Assembly: GCA_036365515.1 (NCBI GenBank)
Contig: CM070874.1
Span: forward strand, 116,750,235-116,814,234
Source of the DNA: Torymus aiolomorphi
Taxonomy: Eukaryota; Arthropoda; Insecta; Hymenoptera; Torymidae
Reading direction: 5' to 3'
DNA: 64,000 nucleotides
The position numbers and the translations under genes were made by a program. Shown here in pieces: positions 1-15,010 of this stretch (the stretch's first letter is position 1; each line of letters starts with the position of its first letter). The notes below the pieces were generated by a model, which saw only the letters and a program-made list of their open reading frames with translations, made no database searches and had not been told where the DNA came from.

Positions 1-37
1 ACTTTTTTCCTATCGCACGGCGGCCGCTTCCTTTTTA

Positions 38-150
<113 letters not shown>

Positions 151-1439
151 CACTCCCCCTCCCCCACGCGTCATCCCACTCCCGACGGACTCTAGCTTCG
201 CCGCGCAGAGGCGGCGTCACGATCAGCTTTTCCCCCGATAATAGATAATTGCCGCGCTCCGTGAAATTTAGAGAGCCACCGCTCGAAATTTGTTACCACT
301 ATACGCCGTTGTGTTCGGACGCAGCGAAAAAAAAAAACCACGCGATTGTGACATTCTGCCGCGCGTTTTAAAAGTGTATGTATATATGTATATATAAATG
401 TGTAATGCAAAGCGTTCGGCCTTTCTTCGCTGGCAAACTGCTGATTTCGCAGCATTCTGCGCGCGTCGGGGTTTTCGAAACGTACAATTTCGGCCGGTCG
501 ATGCGAGCGAGCGATCGCCGAACTCGCCTTGTTTGCGATAATTTAATTTAATTGTTTTGGAATGCGTCCGGTGTGCATGTGTATAGCGCGGCAGCAGCGA
601 TGTTCGCCCTCTCCCGTGTAAAAGAGTTTTCGTGCTCTGTATGTGTGCGAGCGCGTACGTATATGTACGTGTACAAACGAGGTCAAATTTGAGGCGACAG
701 AGAGGCTTTTTGCTGCGCGAACGAAACGGGAAATTCGCCGGCAAGTTTGTTAGAGCGGCGGCGCGCTATTTTTACAAGTTTGTTTTGCAGTTTAAAAATG
801 TACTTGCGCCAAATATTATAGAAAAAAAGAAAAGAAACTCTTTCCTCTAATAAACTAATTCGTCCGAATGTACACGCGCGAACTCTATGAGGTGAAGGTT
901 AACGGTGCATCGGTAAAGTGGCACAATATAACACGACGAAATCCGTTAACGCGTTATAACGTCCCGTGTGTGCGTATAAACACTAGATTTTCACCACCTC
1001 GCGTTGGTGTGTGCGATGCAGTGTGTTTGGCATGACAGATTGACCGCGCGCGCGTGATTTTGCGAAGCTGTTACGCGGCTTCTGTGTAATCGCCGCGCAT
1101 TTTGTCGCGGACATCGACGAGGGATAAATTAATCGCTACCGCGGTTATTAATTTGTGAAAATTTAGTATATACGAGCTATACGCGCGGGTTAGCGGCCGC
1201 GGCGGTAAACGATTATTAAAGTTCAATTGCTATGTATGAAAAGTACATGTAATGATGCGTTAAAGATATTTTCCAAACATTGATCACTTCTGTGTGTAGG
1301 ATAAACGCCGTTATAGAAGAACAACTGCGTGCGATGGGCAAGAAGTTTTATCTTTTATACGTAGCTTTGGCGCACGCTGCAACAATAATATTCGTCTTTT
1401 TCATCGTAACAACGCCGCTGAAATATGCAACATACTTTT
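151..1439. other. Non-coding CpG-rich sequence, no gene recognised
   Basis: This stretch is rich in CGCG and short TATATA/TGTATA runs. Open frames are short and low in complexity. I see no splice-site series, repeat family or RNA gene. A small near-palindrome (GTTAACGCGTTATAAC) lies at about 943-958. Confidence 0.6.
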
Positions 1440-2400
1440 CAAGCGATTACGGTTAGAGCAATATTCGAGGAGATAGAAACTTTTACACACCGAGCTTGTT
1501 GTATACCAACACAACTTTGCGCTTTTCATACACTTCGTATTTTCATACACCAATCATACCACTCGCCCACTCTGATCTCTTTTAAACGACTCACTCGCAA
1601 GCCCATATTACAAAACCACGCGCTTTTTCCACAATAATCATCGTCGCTCCAATATCCGCCAAAACAGGCTCACATCCCACAGGAAACACACAACTCACCC
1701 TTATACTATCCCCCATATATAATTGCGCTCCCCAAAAGAAAGAAAAATACGAAAAACCAACTACACACCGTGTCCCCTCGTATAGCGCGCAAGGGCGAGG
1801 CCAGCGCCGACGCTCACGTATCACCGAAAGCGCCGCGCGGCACGTATACACACACCGCCGTAAGAATTTCATTTCCGAGACGCCGCGCTCTGCACCCGGC
1901 GCCCATAATGCGCACACAGACATCCCTCTTGCCGCCGTTTTCTAATGCATCGGATTCCACTGCAGCGCTCGCTAGTCCGCTCCGCAACATGCATATGCAG
2001 CTTATCGAGCCACCGGCGCCCGCGCGCTACTCCCGCCCGATCGATGTGTGTGCAGTGCAGGAGAGGAGGGATAGTCAGCGAGCGCAGAGAGTCAGTCCGA
2101 CTCGACTGTGTCTGTGTGTGCGTGTGTGCGAGCGCGCCTGCGGAGTAGCGCTCTCTACTGCTGCTCGCTGGCTAATATGTGAGAGCCGTTTGTATATGTG
2201 TGAGAGAGGAGAGTGCTAATTCGGGAGCATCGTGGAGAGATTCCGGGTTTGCGTTTGAGGTAGAGAGGATAGGTGCGGATTTTTTCGGGGGGAGTTTGAG
2301 CGAGGAAATTTGATAACTTGACTTTTGCAGTATGTTATATTTGTTAAGTATTATAATGCTGCCACCGGAAATCTTATACCGTTTCTTTCCTTGGACATTA
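1440..2400. promoter_or_regulatory. CpG-rich island with strand-skew switch (island near 2.0 kb)
   Basis: From about 1440 to 1770 the + strand is strongly C/A-rich. The centre (about 1780-2180) is GC- and CpG-rich. From about 2180 to 2340 the + strand becomes G/T-rich. Such a switch suits divergent transcription or a replication start zone, but no transcript can be proved here. The open frames across it are arginine/serine-rich and resemble no family I know. Confidence 0.35.
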
Positions 2401-3002
2401 AATTTCAGAGATAAAGATTAGCATTGTTGCTACTGATTCTCGTATACTATAGTAGCTTGTTACATGATTCGTCAAAGCACTGAAACAAGTTATGCAGAAT
2501 TCTTCAATTACAGCCTGCCGACGACCATCGCGGCAGTTCTATTCTCCGCTCAAAACGCAGCAGAATATAGCGGAACACGAGTTTATGTGCACCAACGGCG
2601 CCCTCCGCAGAAATCCCAAAATTACGTTCCACATTCTTATTGAACGGGACGCGCGCGCGCTGCTGTGCGGCTTTGTGGAATCGCCGGGGAATGCTCGCGC
2701 AGGTTCAATCAGTTTCAGAACGACTCGCTCGCTCGCTCTGGTTATCGCGCACGCGCGAGTGCGCGCCTCGGGTTACGCAATCGTTTGCTCTCCTCTGCAG
2801 CCGTGAATAAGTAGTATATTTTTCAGCTTTTACGATGCCACATACTGATAAAGCCAAGCCTCAAAGAGCCGTGTCACTCGACGCGCTTCCAGCGACGACC
2901 GAGCGCTGCTTTTTTTTTTTAATAAATTTGATATAACGAGGTTGGTTAATAAGTCGGTGTGTGGTTATTAATGAAATTCGTCGGTGTTGATGTATTTTAT
3001 TG
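2401..3002. other. Non-coding, no gene recognised
   Basis: Mixed composition, with a CpG-rich patch at about 2590-2800 and an A/T run at 2911-2922. A 104-codon open frame (2492-2806) has no recognisable domain and no codon bias that I can argue for. Confidence 0.5.
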
Positions 3003-3010
3003 GATTAGAG

Positions 3011-3285
3011 CAGAGATTGGCATTATTCGTCTACAAAATTTTTTCGAATTATACTCATGTTATTTCATTAAATATATTTGATGCAATGAAATAATTTTAA
3101 TTTGTTATTAATCGATTATTTGAAAAAAATATTCGATTAATAACTTTTTCGAATATTTTTTCAAAACACTTCTAAAGGCCCAGTTTTTGTGAGAAATGTG
3201 TTTATTAATTCAAATTATTTCATTGCATCAAATATTTTCTGAACTATATCGGAAAAAATTTGCGGACGAATAATGCCGATCTCTG
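3011..3285. mobile_element. hAT-like MITE with 8-bp target-site duplication
   Basis: The element starts CAGAGATTGGCATTATTCGT and ends with the inverted, slightly diverged copy (reverse complement CAGAGATCGGCATTATTCGT). Terminal inverted repeats are about 35 bp, and a second inverted pair further in (TTTGATGCAATGAAATAA) makes most of the element palindromic. It is flanked by identical 8-bp copies of GATTAGAG (3003-3010 and 3286-3293). CAG.G-type ends plus an 8-bp duplication are the signature of hAT transposons. At 275 bp with no open frame, it is non-autonomous. Confidence 0.85.
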
Positions 3286-3293
3286 GATTAGAG

Positions 3294-4840
3294 GATGCTT
3301 TAGAAGCAGACACGTAATGTGGATATCATAGTTTCGAATTAAATTTATTTGCTAGAGTATGAAGAGTTGCGATTAATAACAATAATCGATGAATTACTGA
3401 GATATCGTATAGGATATTACGCTCAATATGGAACTTTGTTGCCAGCTGCTCGAATATGTGTGTGCTATCCGCAACGTCAATTTCCAAAACACAAGCCGTT
3501 TTAATTAAAGTATACATTCTTTATCCGTATCCACGCCCGAAGATTAGAATGCTAAGCACTGGCTTCAACTTAATTTGTTACCCGTGGAGTCCCACATCTT
3601 TTGCAATTATAATACACACAGCCCGAGACGCTGTGAGAAATGTTCAACGAGAGAGAGAGACACGCTTAACATAATCGGGACATTTTGAGGCGCGCAGAGC
3701 CAGCGAGTCATTTGGATTCATGATTTAAGAAACGCCTCTCCCGAAAAAAACAGGTCTTGCCTTCGGTACTTAAACGCGCGCTCGCGTCTCTCCCGACTAT
3801 AACTGTAATTCCGCGACGCTCGCGCGACGAAAATTGACCGCGTGCGCGCATGTATTATACTGCCCTTGATACCACACACTTATATGCTAAAAGGGAGCGG
3901 CGGCGACGTGCGGTGGATAATATTCGGCAGCACGATGCGAAATCGAAGCGAAGTGCGCCGCTGCACGCGAAAATTAATAATACGCGGGTGAGAATAACGA
4001 AGCGCATATTAATATAAAGGAAAGGAATCTTTAATCTACTCCGGCGGCGTTCCATTTCGCTTGGGCGCGCGAGAGCTCTTCTATATCTCTCTTTTGCGTG
4101 CGCGCGCGAGAGCTCTCCTTTATGCTTCTGTTTTGCTTCTTTCTCTTTTTGCGTTTCTGCTGCGCGCTTCTTTTGCGCCATTTTCCGAAGGAAGAATACC
4201 GTAAATGTTATAATACAGAGAAAAGTTTTGCAGGCGAGGTTTTTTTTTTGTTATTTTTCGAAAAAGGAAAAGCCGAGAGGAGATTAAGGTGGCCATTGTT
4301 GAGTGGTTTCTTCGTTTTGTCTTTTTTTGAACGAACGCAGCCGAGATAAGGAACTGCAGTAGGCGTTTAATAATGAAAAAGAGAGGGAGAGAGAGTGAGA
4401 GACAGTGGTAGGAAATTTTTCGTTTTTTTTTTTATGATGATGCGTATAAGAGATAAAAAGTAAATATTTCGTCGTCTAATAGAAATGCGGAAATATTCCG
4501 ATGTATTATGTAGAATTGTATGTGTATGATTGGTATTTGGTTAGAACTGAATTGCGTTACGAGTTGGTGTTATTCATTTTGCAAATTTTATATTTTTAAA
4601 CTACTTACAGTGTTATTTGTAAAATAAACAAAATTACAACATCACGTCGTAAGTGCAACAAATGTCGTACGTTATTAGTCAATAATCTCGATTTTTACAA
4701 TATACAAAATCGTTTGTTTTTTTTTATAAACAAGACGCTGCTCGGGATATTTCGCGCAAAAAAGTCCGAATCTTAAATAACCCGCTCCGTGCTCCCTTTG
4801 TCAAAGGCGCACGCGAGAAGCGCACGCTAGACATAGAGCC
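3294..4840. other. Non-coding, no gene recognised
   Basis: AT-rich to about 3640, then CpG-rich (about 3770-4180), then AT-rich again. The short open frames (for example 3855-4181 minus and 4098-4349 plus) overlap on opposite strands and have low-complexity composition. There is a short GA run at 4380-4403. Confidence 0.5.
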
Positions 4841-6068
<1,228 letters not shown>

Positions 6069-6069
6069 G

Positions 6070-6116
<47 letters not shown>

Positions 6117-6118
6117 CT
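6069..6118. repeat. (TC)n microsatellite, short
   Basis: CT-dinucleotide run with two TTTC interruptions. Confidence 0.95.
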
Positions 6119-6670
6119 CTCCACTATATACACTATCCCATTCCATCCCCGGCATAGCATATACATGTACGTCGCAATCGCAACTCTCGAGCACGCGACA
6201 AAAGGGTTAGAAATTAATCTTCACCCCGGCGAATTATATGTATATATATGTGTGTGCGTAAGCTCGCGAAATTGGCTATATAACCACTGCGATCCGCGTG
6301 CAGCGATTGTCATCCTGACAAGACCAGAGACAGGCCAACCTCGTCGTAGTACACGCGGCGACAACAACAAAGCAGCGTTGCCACGCGCCTGCGGAAAATT
6401 CAGGATTAAGATGCGCGGTCGTGTAGCGCGGCGTGTACGACGATGACGACGGCGAGGAGGAGGAAGAGGAGAGGAAAATAAACGCACGGCTAAGGGCTAT
6501 TCAATAATGCAAGGAGTACTGATAACACTCTCGATGCGGCGGCTATCGGGGAGATAATGGCCGACGTGGCGGGGAATTTTAACAGCGTGGCAGATGGCTG
6601 TAATGTTCGCGCCACATATTTTGGAAATAAGTGGAATGAGTTGGATGGTTATAGGTGTGAACGATGTATA
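6119..6670. promoter_or_regulatory. CpG-rich island with strand-skew switch (6.3 kb)
   Basis: The C/A-rich left flank passes through a CpG-rich centre (about 6230-6440) into a G-rich + strand (GACGACGGCGAGGAGGAGG at about 6446-6464, then GGCGGCTATCGGGGAGATAA). The shape matches the other islands of the window. No donor site or start codon stands out. Confidence 0.3.
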
Positions 6671-6672
6671 TA

Positions 6673-7671
6673 TCTGTGGCTTCCAGGAATAACGACTTAA
6701 CTGACTTTTTCTCAAAATTGAGTTAGCACCGGAATTTATACCTTCTAACTACCCTTTTTCATGTAGACTTGGTCCGGAAATCTGAAACGCGTTCAAAGGG
6801 CAAATATCAGCTAAGTGCATAACCACTTAACTGCATCTGTGCCCGGAAAAACCACTTAACTGAATATTTATATTTAATTAAAAGCTCCGTTTTGAAGTTA
6901 ATACTGTACAATAAACAAATTATGACATACCTATTTTTATAGCAACAAAGATCAAAGGCAATAGATAATAGAAGGTAATATAACAGCTTTGATTGCCAGG
7001 CGATGGGGTGAGTGTGCAAAACAGTAACCGAGTAACGTTCGGTATTCGGTTTACCGAATTTCGTTGACTTCACGCACATTCCGTTGGGAGGCGCATGCGC
7101 GGAATAGTATATTACGCACCATGGGAGGAAAAAACTTGGACAGTCCACAGCTCGTGTAAATTGCCACCCGAGCCGAAGGCGAGGGTGACAAACACGAGCT
7201 GGGGGCTGGCCAATTTTACTCCCGTGGTGCGTATACTATTTTTCCTCACATCGAGGCCGAAAATGCCATATTTCCGTTTCGGAGCCGGGCGGGAATGAGA
7301 CACTTTTGGCCCGGTGTGAGGAAAATGAATATTTAAAAAAGAATTCATATTCTATGTTTTAAGTGTAGAAATAACTATGTTATTTATCTTATTTGAACAA
7401 TTTCCCTAAACCACTTAACTGCACAGTTACCGGAATAACGACTTAACTGCATTGTTTTGTTTTTTTTTTTATGCAAAGAACAAAAATGTATTCTAGCAGC
7501 TGATAGTGGGGTTCGAAAGGTATTCGATACCTTTGTAAATGTCTAAATTGTTATGACTCATCCCGCGCATTTTGATCTTACATATGAAGTGTCATGACAG
7601 AAATTTTAAAACGGCGATTTCTTTAAAAACACGTAAAAGTCACTTAAGTCGTTATTCCTGAAAACCACAGA
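6673..7671. mobile_element. TA-flanked non-autonomous DNA transposon with iterated internal motif (999 bp)
   Basis: The ends are TCTGTGGCTTCCAGGAATAA and its inverted, diverged copy (reverse complement TCTGTGGTTTTCAGGAATAA). Terminal inverted repeats run about 37 bp. TA flanks both sides (6671-6672, 7672-7673), as in Tc1/mariner-type insertions, although ATAT is also possible. The motif ACTTAACTG, part of the terminus, recurs inside near 6694, 6825, 6853, 7413 and 7441, usually after CCGGAA..AC. These could be subterminal transposase-binding repeats. No transposase frame is present. Two abutting foldbacks occupy the middle (about 7100-7322). Confidence 0.75.
7100..7322. repeat. Two abutting foldbacks inside the TA element; first shares the CACCCTCGC core
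   Basis: The first foldback pairs AATAGTATATTACGCACCA (about 7104-7122) with TGGTGCGTATACTATT (about 7226-7241). Inside it, CTCGTGT (7151-7157) pairs with ACACGAG (7192-7198) around the hairpin core 7165-7187. The second pairs TTTTCCTCACATCGAGGCC (about 7241) with GGCCCGGTGTGAGGAAAA (about 7309). The core is nearly identical, in reverse complement, to the core of the foldback at 9731-9844. This suggests a nested insertion of the same family. Confidence 0.7.
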
Positions 7672-7673
7672 TA

Positions 7674-8780
7674 TGATAGTTCGTAATATTCTGGGCAATT
7701 GTCGCGGGGAAAATTTAAAAATGAAAAAAAATCTCGTATGAAATTGGGGTCAGTGCGCCGTTCAAGTGTACACGGACCACGCTCAATAAAGTTGGAACAT
7801 GTAGAAATTAGGACACTTGCTCTAACTCATCCTCATTGCGTACACGTGAATTCGTCTTTATAAGCTATATATACACACACACTTGTATAAACCCTACGAT
7901 TTATATCTAATGCATCTTTAATTGAACGCTATTGTTATAGCTTCCAAATTGAATTATAGTTACGTAACAGGCAAACCGTTCATACACAAGACGTCGAATA
8001 TACACCTCGAAAGCCGCTAAGTATTCACTGATGACCATATAACAAGGGCAACGAACGTAAGTAATATCAATTCAAAATCCATGTAGACCCGATTGAAGGT
8101 ACCATTAATTCGCCCGAGCGCACTACTGTTAAATGTGGAACGAACCGCGGAAAATAAAACGTACGGCCGAAATGTTAATTACGACCGGGTATTAAATAAT
8201 AGCAGGCCGTAAGACTAATGTCTGACAATTAAGTTTAACTACGCGTGCGCCCGCGCGTGTATATATATATATATATATGTAGTATATATACAGTTAAACG
8301 CAGCGAGCAGTTTGAAGTTTCGTGCGCGGTGTTCACACCACACTGTGTAAGTATACGCGCGCGCGCGCATGCGCAGCGAGAGGCAAAACCTTCATTAATG
8401 CTAGGAGAAGACGGAAGAAGAAAGTCGTAACCCGAAAATGTGGAAAAGGGGCATGTAACGACCGGCTCTCGCTATATTATACGCGCACTTACAGAAGTAA
8501 AAGGGCGTTTCGGCTTTTCTAACGCAATAAAAATTTCATGGCGCGCTCGCGTTATATACCCTAATGAATAGTTCGCCATGCGCGCGCGCATAACATTTTT
8601 CCCCTTCTATATAACTTTTCCGCGAAAACCTCGCATGTTCCAGCGATATTTCCCGCGGCGGTTATAACATTTTTCTCGGTTGCCCGCGCACGTACATAAT
8701 CATATCAAGGTCGCTCGCACGCATCTGTCCCATTGCTCAAAGGTCAAAGTGAACAACGCGGATCTCGCGCATTACAAACC
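7674..8780. other. Non-coding, no gene recognised
   Basis: Ordinary mixed sequence, with a short (AT)n at about 8259-8279 and CGCGCGCG runs near 8355 and 8580. No credible coding frame or RNA gene. Confidence 0.5.
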
Positions 8781-9390
8781 GTGAACTCAGCCTTTTCCGT
8801 AGCTATCGCTTCTGCAGGGTGCGTGTATACACCACTGCGACTCGCTCGCCCCTGCACACTTTTCCTCCCCGCAGTGGTCATGGCAGCAGGCGGCGATGTA
8901 TATAGATAGAGTTAAAGCCCGCGCCCGTACACACAGCTGCGCGCGCGCTCTCTCTCTCTCCCCTGTGCGCGGCGTAGGCAGACAGGCTGTACGACCCCTC
9001 CGCACAATACATACGTACGTGTGCTGTGTATACGTGAGCGCGTTCGTTCGTACACCACGCACGAAATTATTCCGGCGGCGCGTTGGCGACAGACCCCCAC
9101 AGAGTTGAGCTGAGCTCGCTCGCCTCGTTCGTATATACGCTCTCTCTCTCTCTGCAGTAGTGTTATGCTCTGTCCTCTCGTTTCGTTTCTGTCTGCGAGA
9201 GCGAGCGAACGAGCGAACGAGTGAGAGCACTTGGCTATTTATGCGGCCAGCTCTCTTTCATTATCTCCGCGATTCGCTCTTTTTATCTCCGTGCGTATAC
9301 TTATATATATATCGCTCACTTTCATTCCGCTTGTATATACCTAGTTCTCTTTAATTCCCGTTGTCACGCGAAAAGGGCGGCGTTCTGAAA
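8781..9390. promoter_or_regulatory. CpG-rich island (9.0 kb), regulatory potential only
   Basis: Dense CpG with short CT runs (8949-8961, 9140-9153) and repeated GAGCGAACGAGCGAACGAG at about 9202-9220. The open frames on the two strands are arginine-rich mirror products of CpG-rich DNA. No splice donor with a coding start is visible. Confidence 0.25.
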
Positions 9391-9730
9391 AAATTTTTCG
9401 GAAAAGCGTGGCTCGTGAAAAGACGAATGCGCCCGCGTTAGTTAATTTCGCAGACGCGAGCGGTATAACCGGGTATAAAACACTCGCGTGCGCAAATGCC
9501 GGGAATTTTCACGCGCAGGCGCATGAGGGCCTGGACGATCCGCGGGGTCCCGGAAAACGAGGGTGCGAATCTTGTAGGCTTTGTGTACTATATAGCGAAG
9601 GCGGAGTTTTAATGCACTGCGGAGAATGTACTTTTTTGAAACTCCGTGCGAGAAGTTCGATTTCTCGCACGCTGCGTTAAACGATGGGTGCAAAAATCTC
9701 ACTTCTCGCACGTCGTGTCAAAAAATACGG
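9391..9730. other. CpG-rich sequence with a TATAAAA motif and short hairpins
   Basis: TATAAAA lies at 9474-9480 within CCGGGTATAAAACAC, a possible but unsupported core promoter. Short hairpins follow, including GTGCGAGAA..TTCTCGCAC (about 9647-9670). The motif ACTTCTCGCAC recurs at about 9701, apparently as satellite parts of the foldback starting at 9731. Confidence 0.35.
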
Positions 9731-9844
9731 TTCGACACTTGTGTGAGAAGTTGATTTTCTCCTCGTGTGACCTTTTCACCCTCGCTTCGCTCGGGTGCAA
9801 ACAGTCACACGAGGGGAAAATCAAATCCTCGCACTAGTATCGAA
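9731..9844. mobile_element. Foldback element with CACCCTCGC-TTCG-CTCGGGTG core (copy 1)
   Basis: It starts TTCGACACTTGTGTGAGAAG and ends GCACTAGTATCGAA, and the two halves pair almost throughout. CCTCGTGTGAC pairs with GTCACACGAGG around the stem-loop core 9777-9797. The same starts, ends and core type occur at 58917-59028, with the outer flanks (TACGGTTCGA / TACATTTCGA) in the opposite orientation. It has no coding capacity, so it is a short non-autonomous family. Confidence 0.8.
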
Positions 9845-10480
9845 ATGTACTATTTACATCGGATTTATCGGATTGCAGATTATTTTTGAGAATTGATGAG
9901 TTGGAAGCATCTATTATTTTAACTTTAACAAAGCTCAGGTATATACTTTGTGTATAGTGGAAATTAATATACCCATAAAAAGTAAATTCATGCTCCATTG
10001 GAAAACATAGAGTATGGATTTTTTCATGTATAAGTATATACATACACAGAAGTGTTGAAACCTACAACGCACGTAAACTCCGACTCCAAGACATGATGAA
10101 AACTTTCAACTTCCACCCTACAGTTACCAGTCATCCGGCTCCGATAACATCCTACGCCATATTTCCCGGAACTTTCCGTGTTTTTCAGTTCCACCGCGGC
10201 ATCGCACCCCCGCATACACATCAACGCACAGAACCCCGCTTAATCAGAACCCTCGTAAGCAATTTTCATTTGCCGCGGCCAAAAAACTTTTTTTCGCAAA
10301 TCGAACGATAGAAAATAGAAAAAACAAAAAAAATTTCCCATCGACTAAACATCCTACCGCCCGTATGCATCCCTTCCACCCGCGCCCATACAACTCTTTC
10401 ATTTTCACTTTCCTCCTCTCTGTCTCTCTTCATTCCCATTCTCCCGCTGCCGCGCGCGCACGCGTATATTCCCTTCTCTC
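9845..10480. other. AT-rich then C/A-rich left flank of the 10.7-kb island
   Basis: AT-rich to about 10060. The + strand is then strongly C/A-rich from 10070 to about 10460. No gene recognised. Confidence 0.5.
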
Positions 10481-10719
10481 TCTCGCCTCGTGCCTCGGTG
10501 CCTCCATTCCTCATTGGACCCGCGGCACGTAGAGATACGCGCGCACCGGCGGAGCTACACTGCAGCGACGCCGCGCGCGCGAGTGTGCATAGCTGAATTG
10601 GCTGATGAGCGCAAGCGCGCGTGTATATGCATGCATGCATATATGTATATATACATAGATCCGCAGGACAGGCTGATTTCCTTTCTGCCGAGCGCGCGCG
10701 GTCATGCCTCCGTAAGCAG

Positions 10720-10753
<34 letters not shown>

Positions 10754-11300
10754 TAACGCAGCTGCACTTTTGCGAAATGCGCACGCGAACGCGCGCGAGT
10801 GGTTTAATGCGACGGAACGACCTGTGTGTAATTTTTACGCACACGCGAACGAACGAGCGCGTGTGTAGTCTGTCTGTGTAAGGGGTGGATGTATGTATGT
10901 ATAGCGGAAGGTGCTGCACGCATATACGTGGAAGTCGCCGCGCGGATGTTTGCCGGAGAGTTTTTTCGGGTGCACGAACTCGCGCGAGTAAATATTTGTT
11001 TAGCGTGTATATGAGTGCGCGTGTGTATGCGCTGCTTTACTGCCCCCGGCGGCCCCGGCGCGCGCAGGTCTTTATATAAGTGTGCAGTTTATCGGGGTTA
11101 CTCTGGAGTTTTTCGTTATTCGGTATATGTATAGGAATGTAGGTTTTGCGTAATTATTATAACTTATTGAGGTCGCGCGAGGATTCGCGGATGCATAGTA
11201 GCGCGGTTGTTTGTAGTTATATTTTCATTATCAATATGTTATGCGTTCTGTAAATACAAGGAAATAACTGTATACGTTCAACTTCTTTTTTTTTTTTAAA
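10481..11300. promoter_or_regulatory. CpG-rich island with strong strand-skew switch; (GT)n inside
   Basis: The GC-rich centre (about 10480-10860) contains a (GT)n run at 10722-10751 and alternating TATGCATGCATGCATATA near 10626. To the right (about 10860-11160) the + strand is clearly G/T-rich, the reverse of the C/A-rich left side. This is one of the cleanest skew switches in the window. The overlapping open frames on both strands are arginine/cysteine-rich and not convincing. Confidence 0.35.
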
Positions 11301-11559
11301 TTTAATAACAGATTTTACAGTGTGAAAGGCACGAATGCATTGGCTTTTTAGATAAAGTATAATAATTTCTAGCGAAAAATTATGGTACAAACTATATGTT
11401 ACAATTATGTAAAGAATGGTTATTCTTGAAACGTATTTTTAGAACGCAAAATTGCTTTTTTTATCTGCGGTTAGTATGCATATTTTAGTAAAAGTTTTGT
11501 TATTTCCCCCCGGAATGAAAATAACTCAGGTAAGAACCATTAATTGCTTCAATTGTCTG
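11301..11559. other. AT-rich spacer
   Basis: AT-rich sequence with no gene. A CAG|GTAAGA donor-like string at about 11527-11535 has no supporting context. Confidence 0.5.
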
Positions 11560-11563
11560 TTAA

Positions 11564-11950
11564 GGGAGTACCCTCGGTACTAGTCAGTTGAGAGAACGCT
11601 TCGACATGTCATTGACTCACACAGTAACAGACGTAAGTTTAGCAATGTAGTATTATTATTAACCTAATTAATAGTTCAAGAGCACGTGTGTTATTCGAAA
11701 AAGAGGCTCTGAATGATAATTTTGAAAGCGGATAAGAATCTGGGATAAATATTTTATTTGATTTTGCAATATTTTGTATATACTATACAAAAGGTGCATT
11801 TATTCATAAGATCCTATGTTATTTTCAATCACTGATTTCTTGCTTCTGAAGCTCTGAATCTTCACAAAATTTGAACCAGAGCTTCAGTGCAAGCTGTCAC
11901 CCAAATATCAAACGATTTTCATTTTAAATTCGATTACTGTGGGTACTCCC
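11564..11950. mobile_element. TTAA-flanked MITE (piggyBac/Kolobok-like)
   Basis: The termini are GGGAGTACCC and its inverted copy GGGTACTCCC, each directly bordered by TTAA (11560-11563 and 11951-11954). TTAA duplication is the hallmark of the piggyBac and Kolobok groups. The terminal repeat is short (10 bp plus the TTAA). No open frame of note lies in the 387 bp. A GAAGCTCTGAA / CAGAGCTTCAG pair sits near the right end. Confidence 0.7.
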
Positions 11951-11954
11951 TTAA

Positions 11955-12640
11955 TACGGTAAAGAAAGGTAAGATGGAGTTTTCGTATGAAAGTATAACA
12001 TAATCTCTTAGTAACACTGGATTCGCGAATACAACTCTATCGCATTATCATCGACAGAATAATTGGCTTAAGCGCTGCACTAGATCGCCACGCTATAGCA
12101 AATCTTTATATTGGTTTGAATTAATATATAATCTGTCAGTATCAAGCCTTTCCCGATACGCGCGTCCTACATATATATATCGCATCACACACCAATTATC
12201 AAGGACTGAAACTCGATACACACGTACTCACGATTTCTATCCCTGCCCTTTGTCAATATAACGACCCATTATCGTGTAATATATAATTATTCCACTGGGT
12301 CCCCGAAATATCGAAGACATTTATCAAATCCGAACAAATTAGCTCTTTATTGTATACCAATCATTAATAACGACTCGACTTATTCACTAAAGCATAACGC
12401 AAACTACAACATATTCCTGGATACATCAACACGTCCTCTCCCAAAAAACAATCGCTCGTCCCCCAGCGCCACGATTTCCGCTCTCTCCACGCGTATATAA
12501 AATCCCCCTTCATCTCTGCAACTCACATATATATACGCTGCTCTCTGCTGTCCAAATATTAAGATAAATCATCGTCTCGCGCTCTACACATATTATACGT
12601 TTACTATAATTCAGCCATCGGGTCAGTCAATCAGCCATGA
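11955..12640. other. C/A-rich left flank of the 12.8-kb island
   Basis: Strongly C/A-rich + strand from about 12060. TATATAAAA at about 12493-12501 sits in CCACGCGTATATAAAATCCC and could be a core promoter element, but nothing downstream supports a gene. Confidence 0.45.
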
Positions 12641-13256
12641 TCGTGCCTGCTCTAAAATTCGAGCGGCTTGCGTTCACCTCTTCTCTCTCTCTCTCTCATC
12701 CTCGGCCTCCTCCTCGATTCATCATCGTCGGACTTCGTTATTGTCGCGCCCCTACTCGAGAGGAGCCGGTTGGCTGCGCGCACGCGCGAGGGTTGCTGAC
12801 GCTGGCGCTGGCTTTTATTGCGCTTTTCGCGCTTAGCGGCCTTTCGACACTGCGGAGGGAGAAGCTGTTCAGCTGCGCTATGGGCGCGGGGGCGCATTGT
12901 AATCGACTCGACGCAAGCTCTACGCTGCTGCTGCTGCACAGCTGTGTGTGCGTTAATGTATTGGAAGGGAGGGACGAAGGAAGAGTCTCTCTGCATGTAG
13001 ATTTTTCTCTCTTTTCATATATGTAGTGGTGGTGTACATGCGTGGTTTCCGCGGTGCATTGTAGCAAGGGTTGGGTAATATTTCTTTGCTCTAGAATGGG
13101 ATGTAACGCGCTGAAATGTTTGGCTTTTAACGCGCGGACAGCTCTCGCAGCGATTTATCACCGGCTATTTCTCGTGTTTTGATCATTTGGGAATTTGTAC
13201 GTATACGTGTAGTGCTTTGATTTTTATTGAAAGCTCTTTTTATATTCTTTTCCTCT
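12641..13256. promoter_or_regulatory. CpG-rich island with strand-skew switch (12.8 kb)
   Basis: The CpG-rich centre (about 12740-12960) contains a CTGCTGCTGCTG run at about 12928. From about 12960 the + strand turns G/T-rich (GGAAGGGAGGGACGAAGG, GTGGTGGTGTACATGCGTGG). No open frame is convincing on either strand. Confidence 0.35.
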
Positions 13257-13279
13257 GTATGTGTGTGTATGTGCGTGTA

Positions 13280-13311
<32 letters not shown>

Positions 13312-13325
13312 AGTGTGTGTGTGTA
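13257..13325. repeat. (GT)n microsatellite, interrupted
   Basis: TG/GT repeats with GTAT, GTGC and GAGT interruptions. Confidence 0.95.
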
Positions 13326-15008
<1,683 letters not shown>

Positions 15009-15010
15009 TA

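Noticed and set aside
2255..2264. TTGAGGTAGA, which resembles the start of let-7
   Set aside because: Only the seed-like start matches, and there is no precursor hairpin around it.
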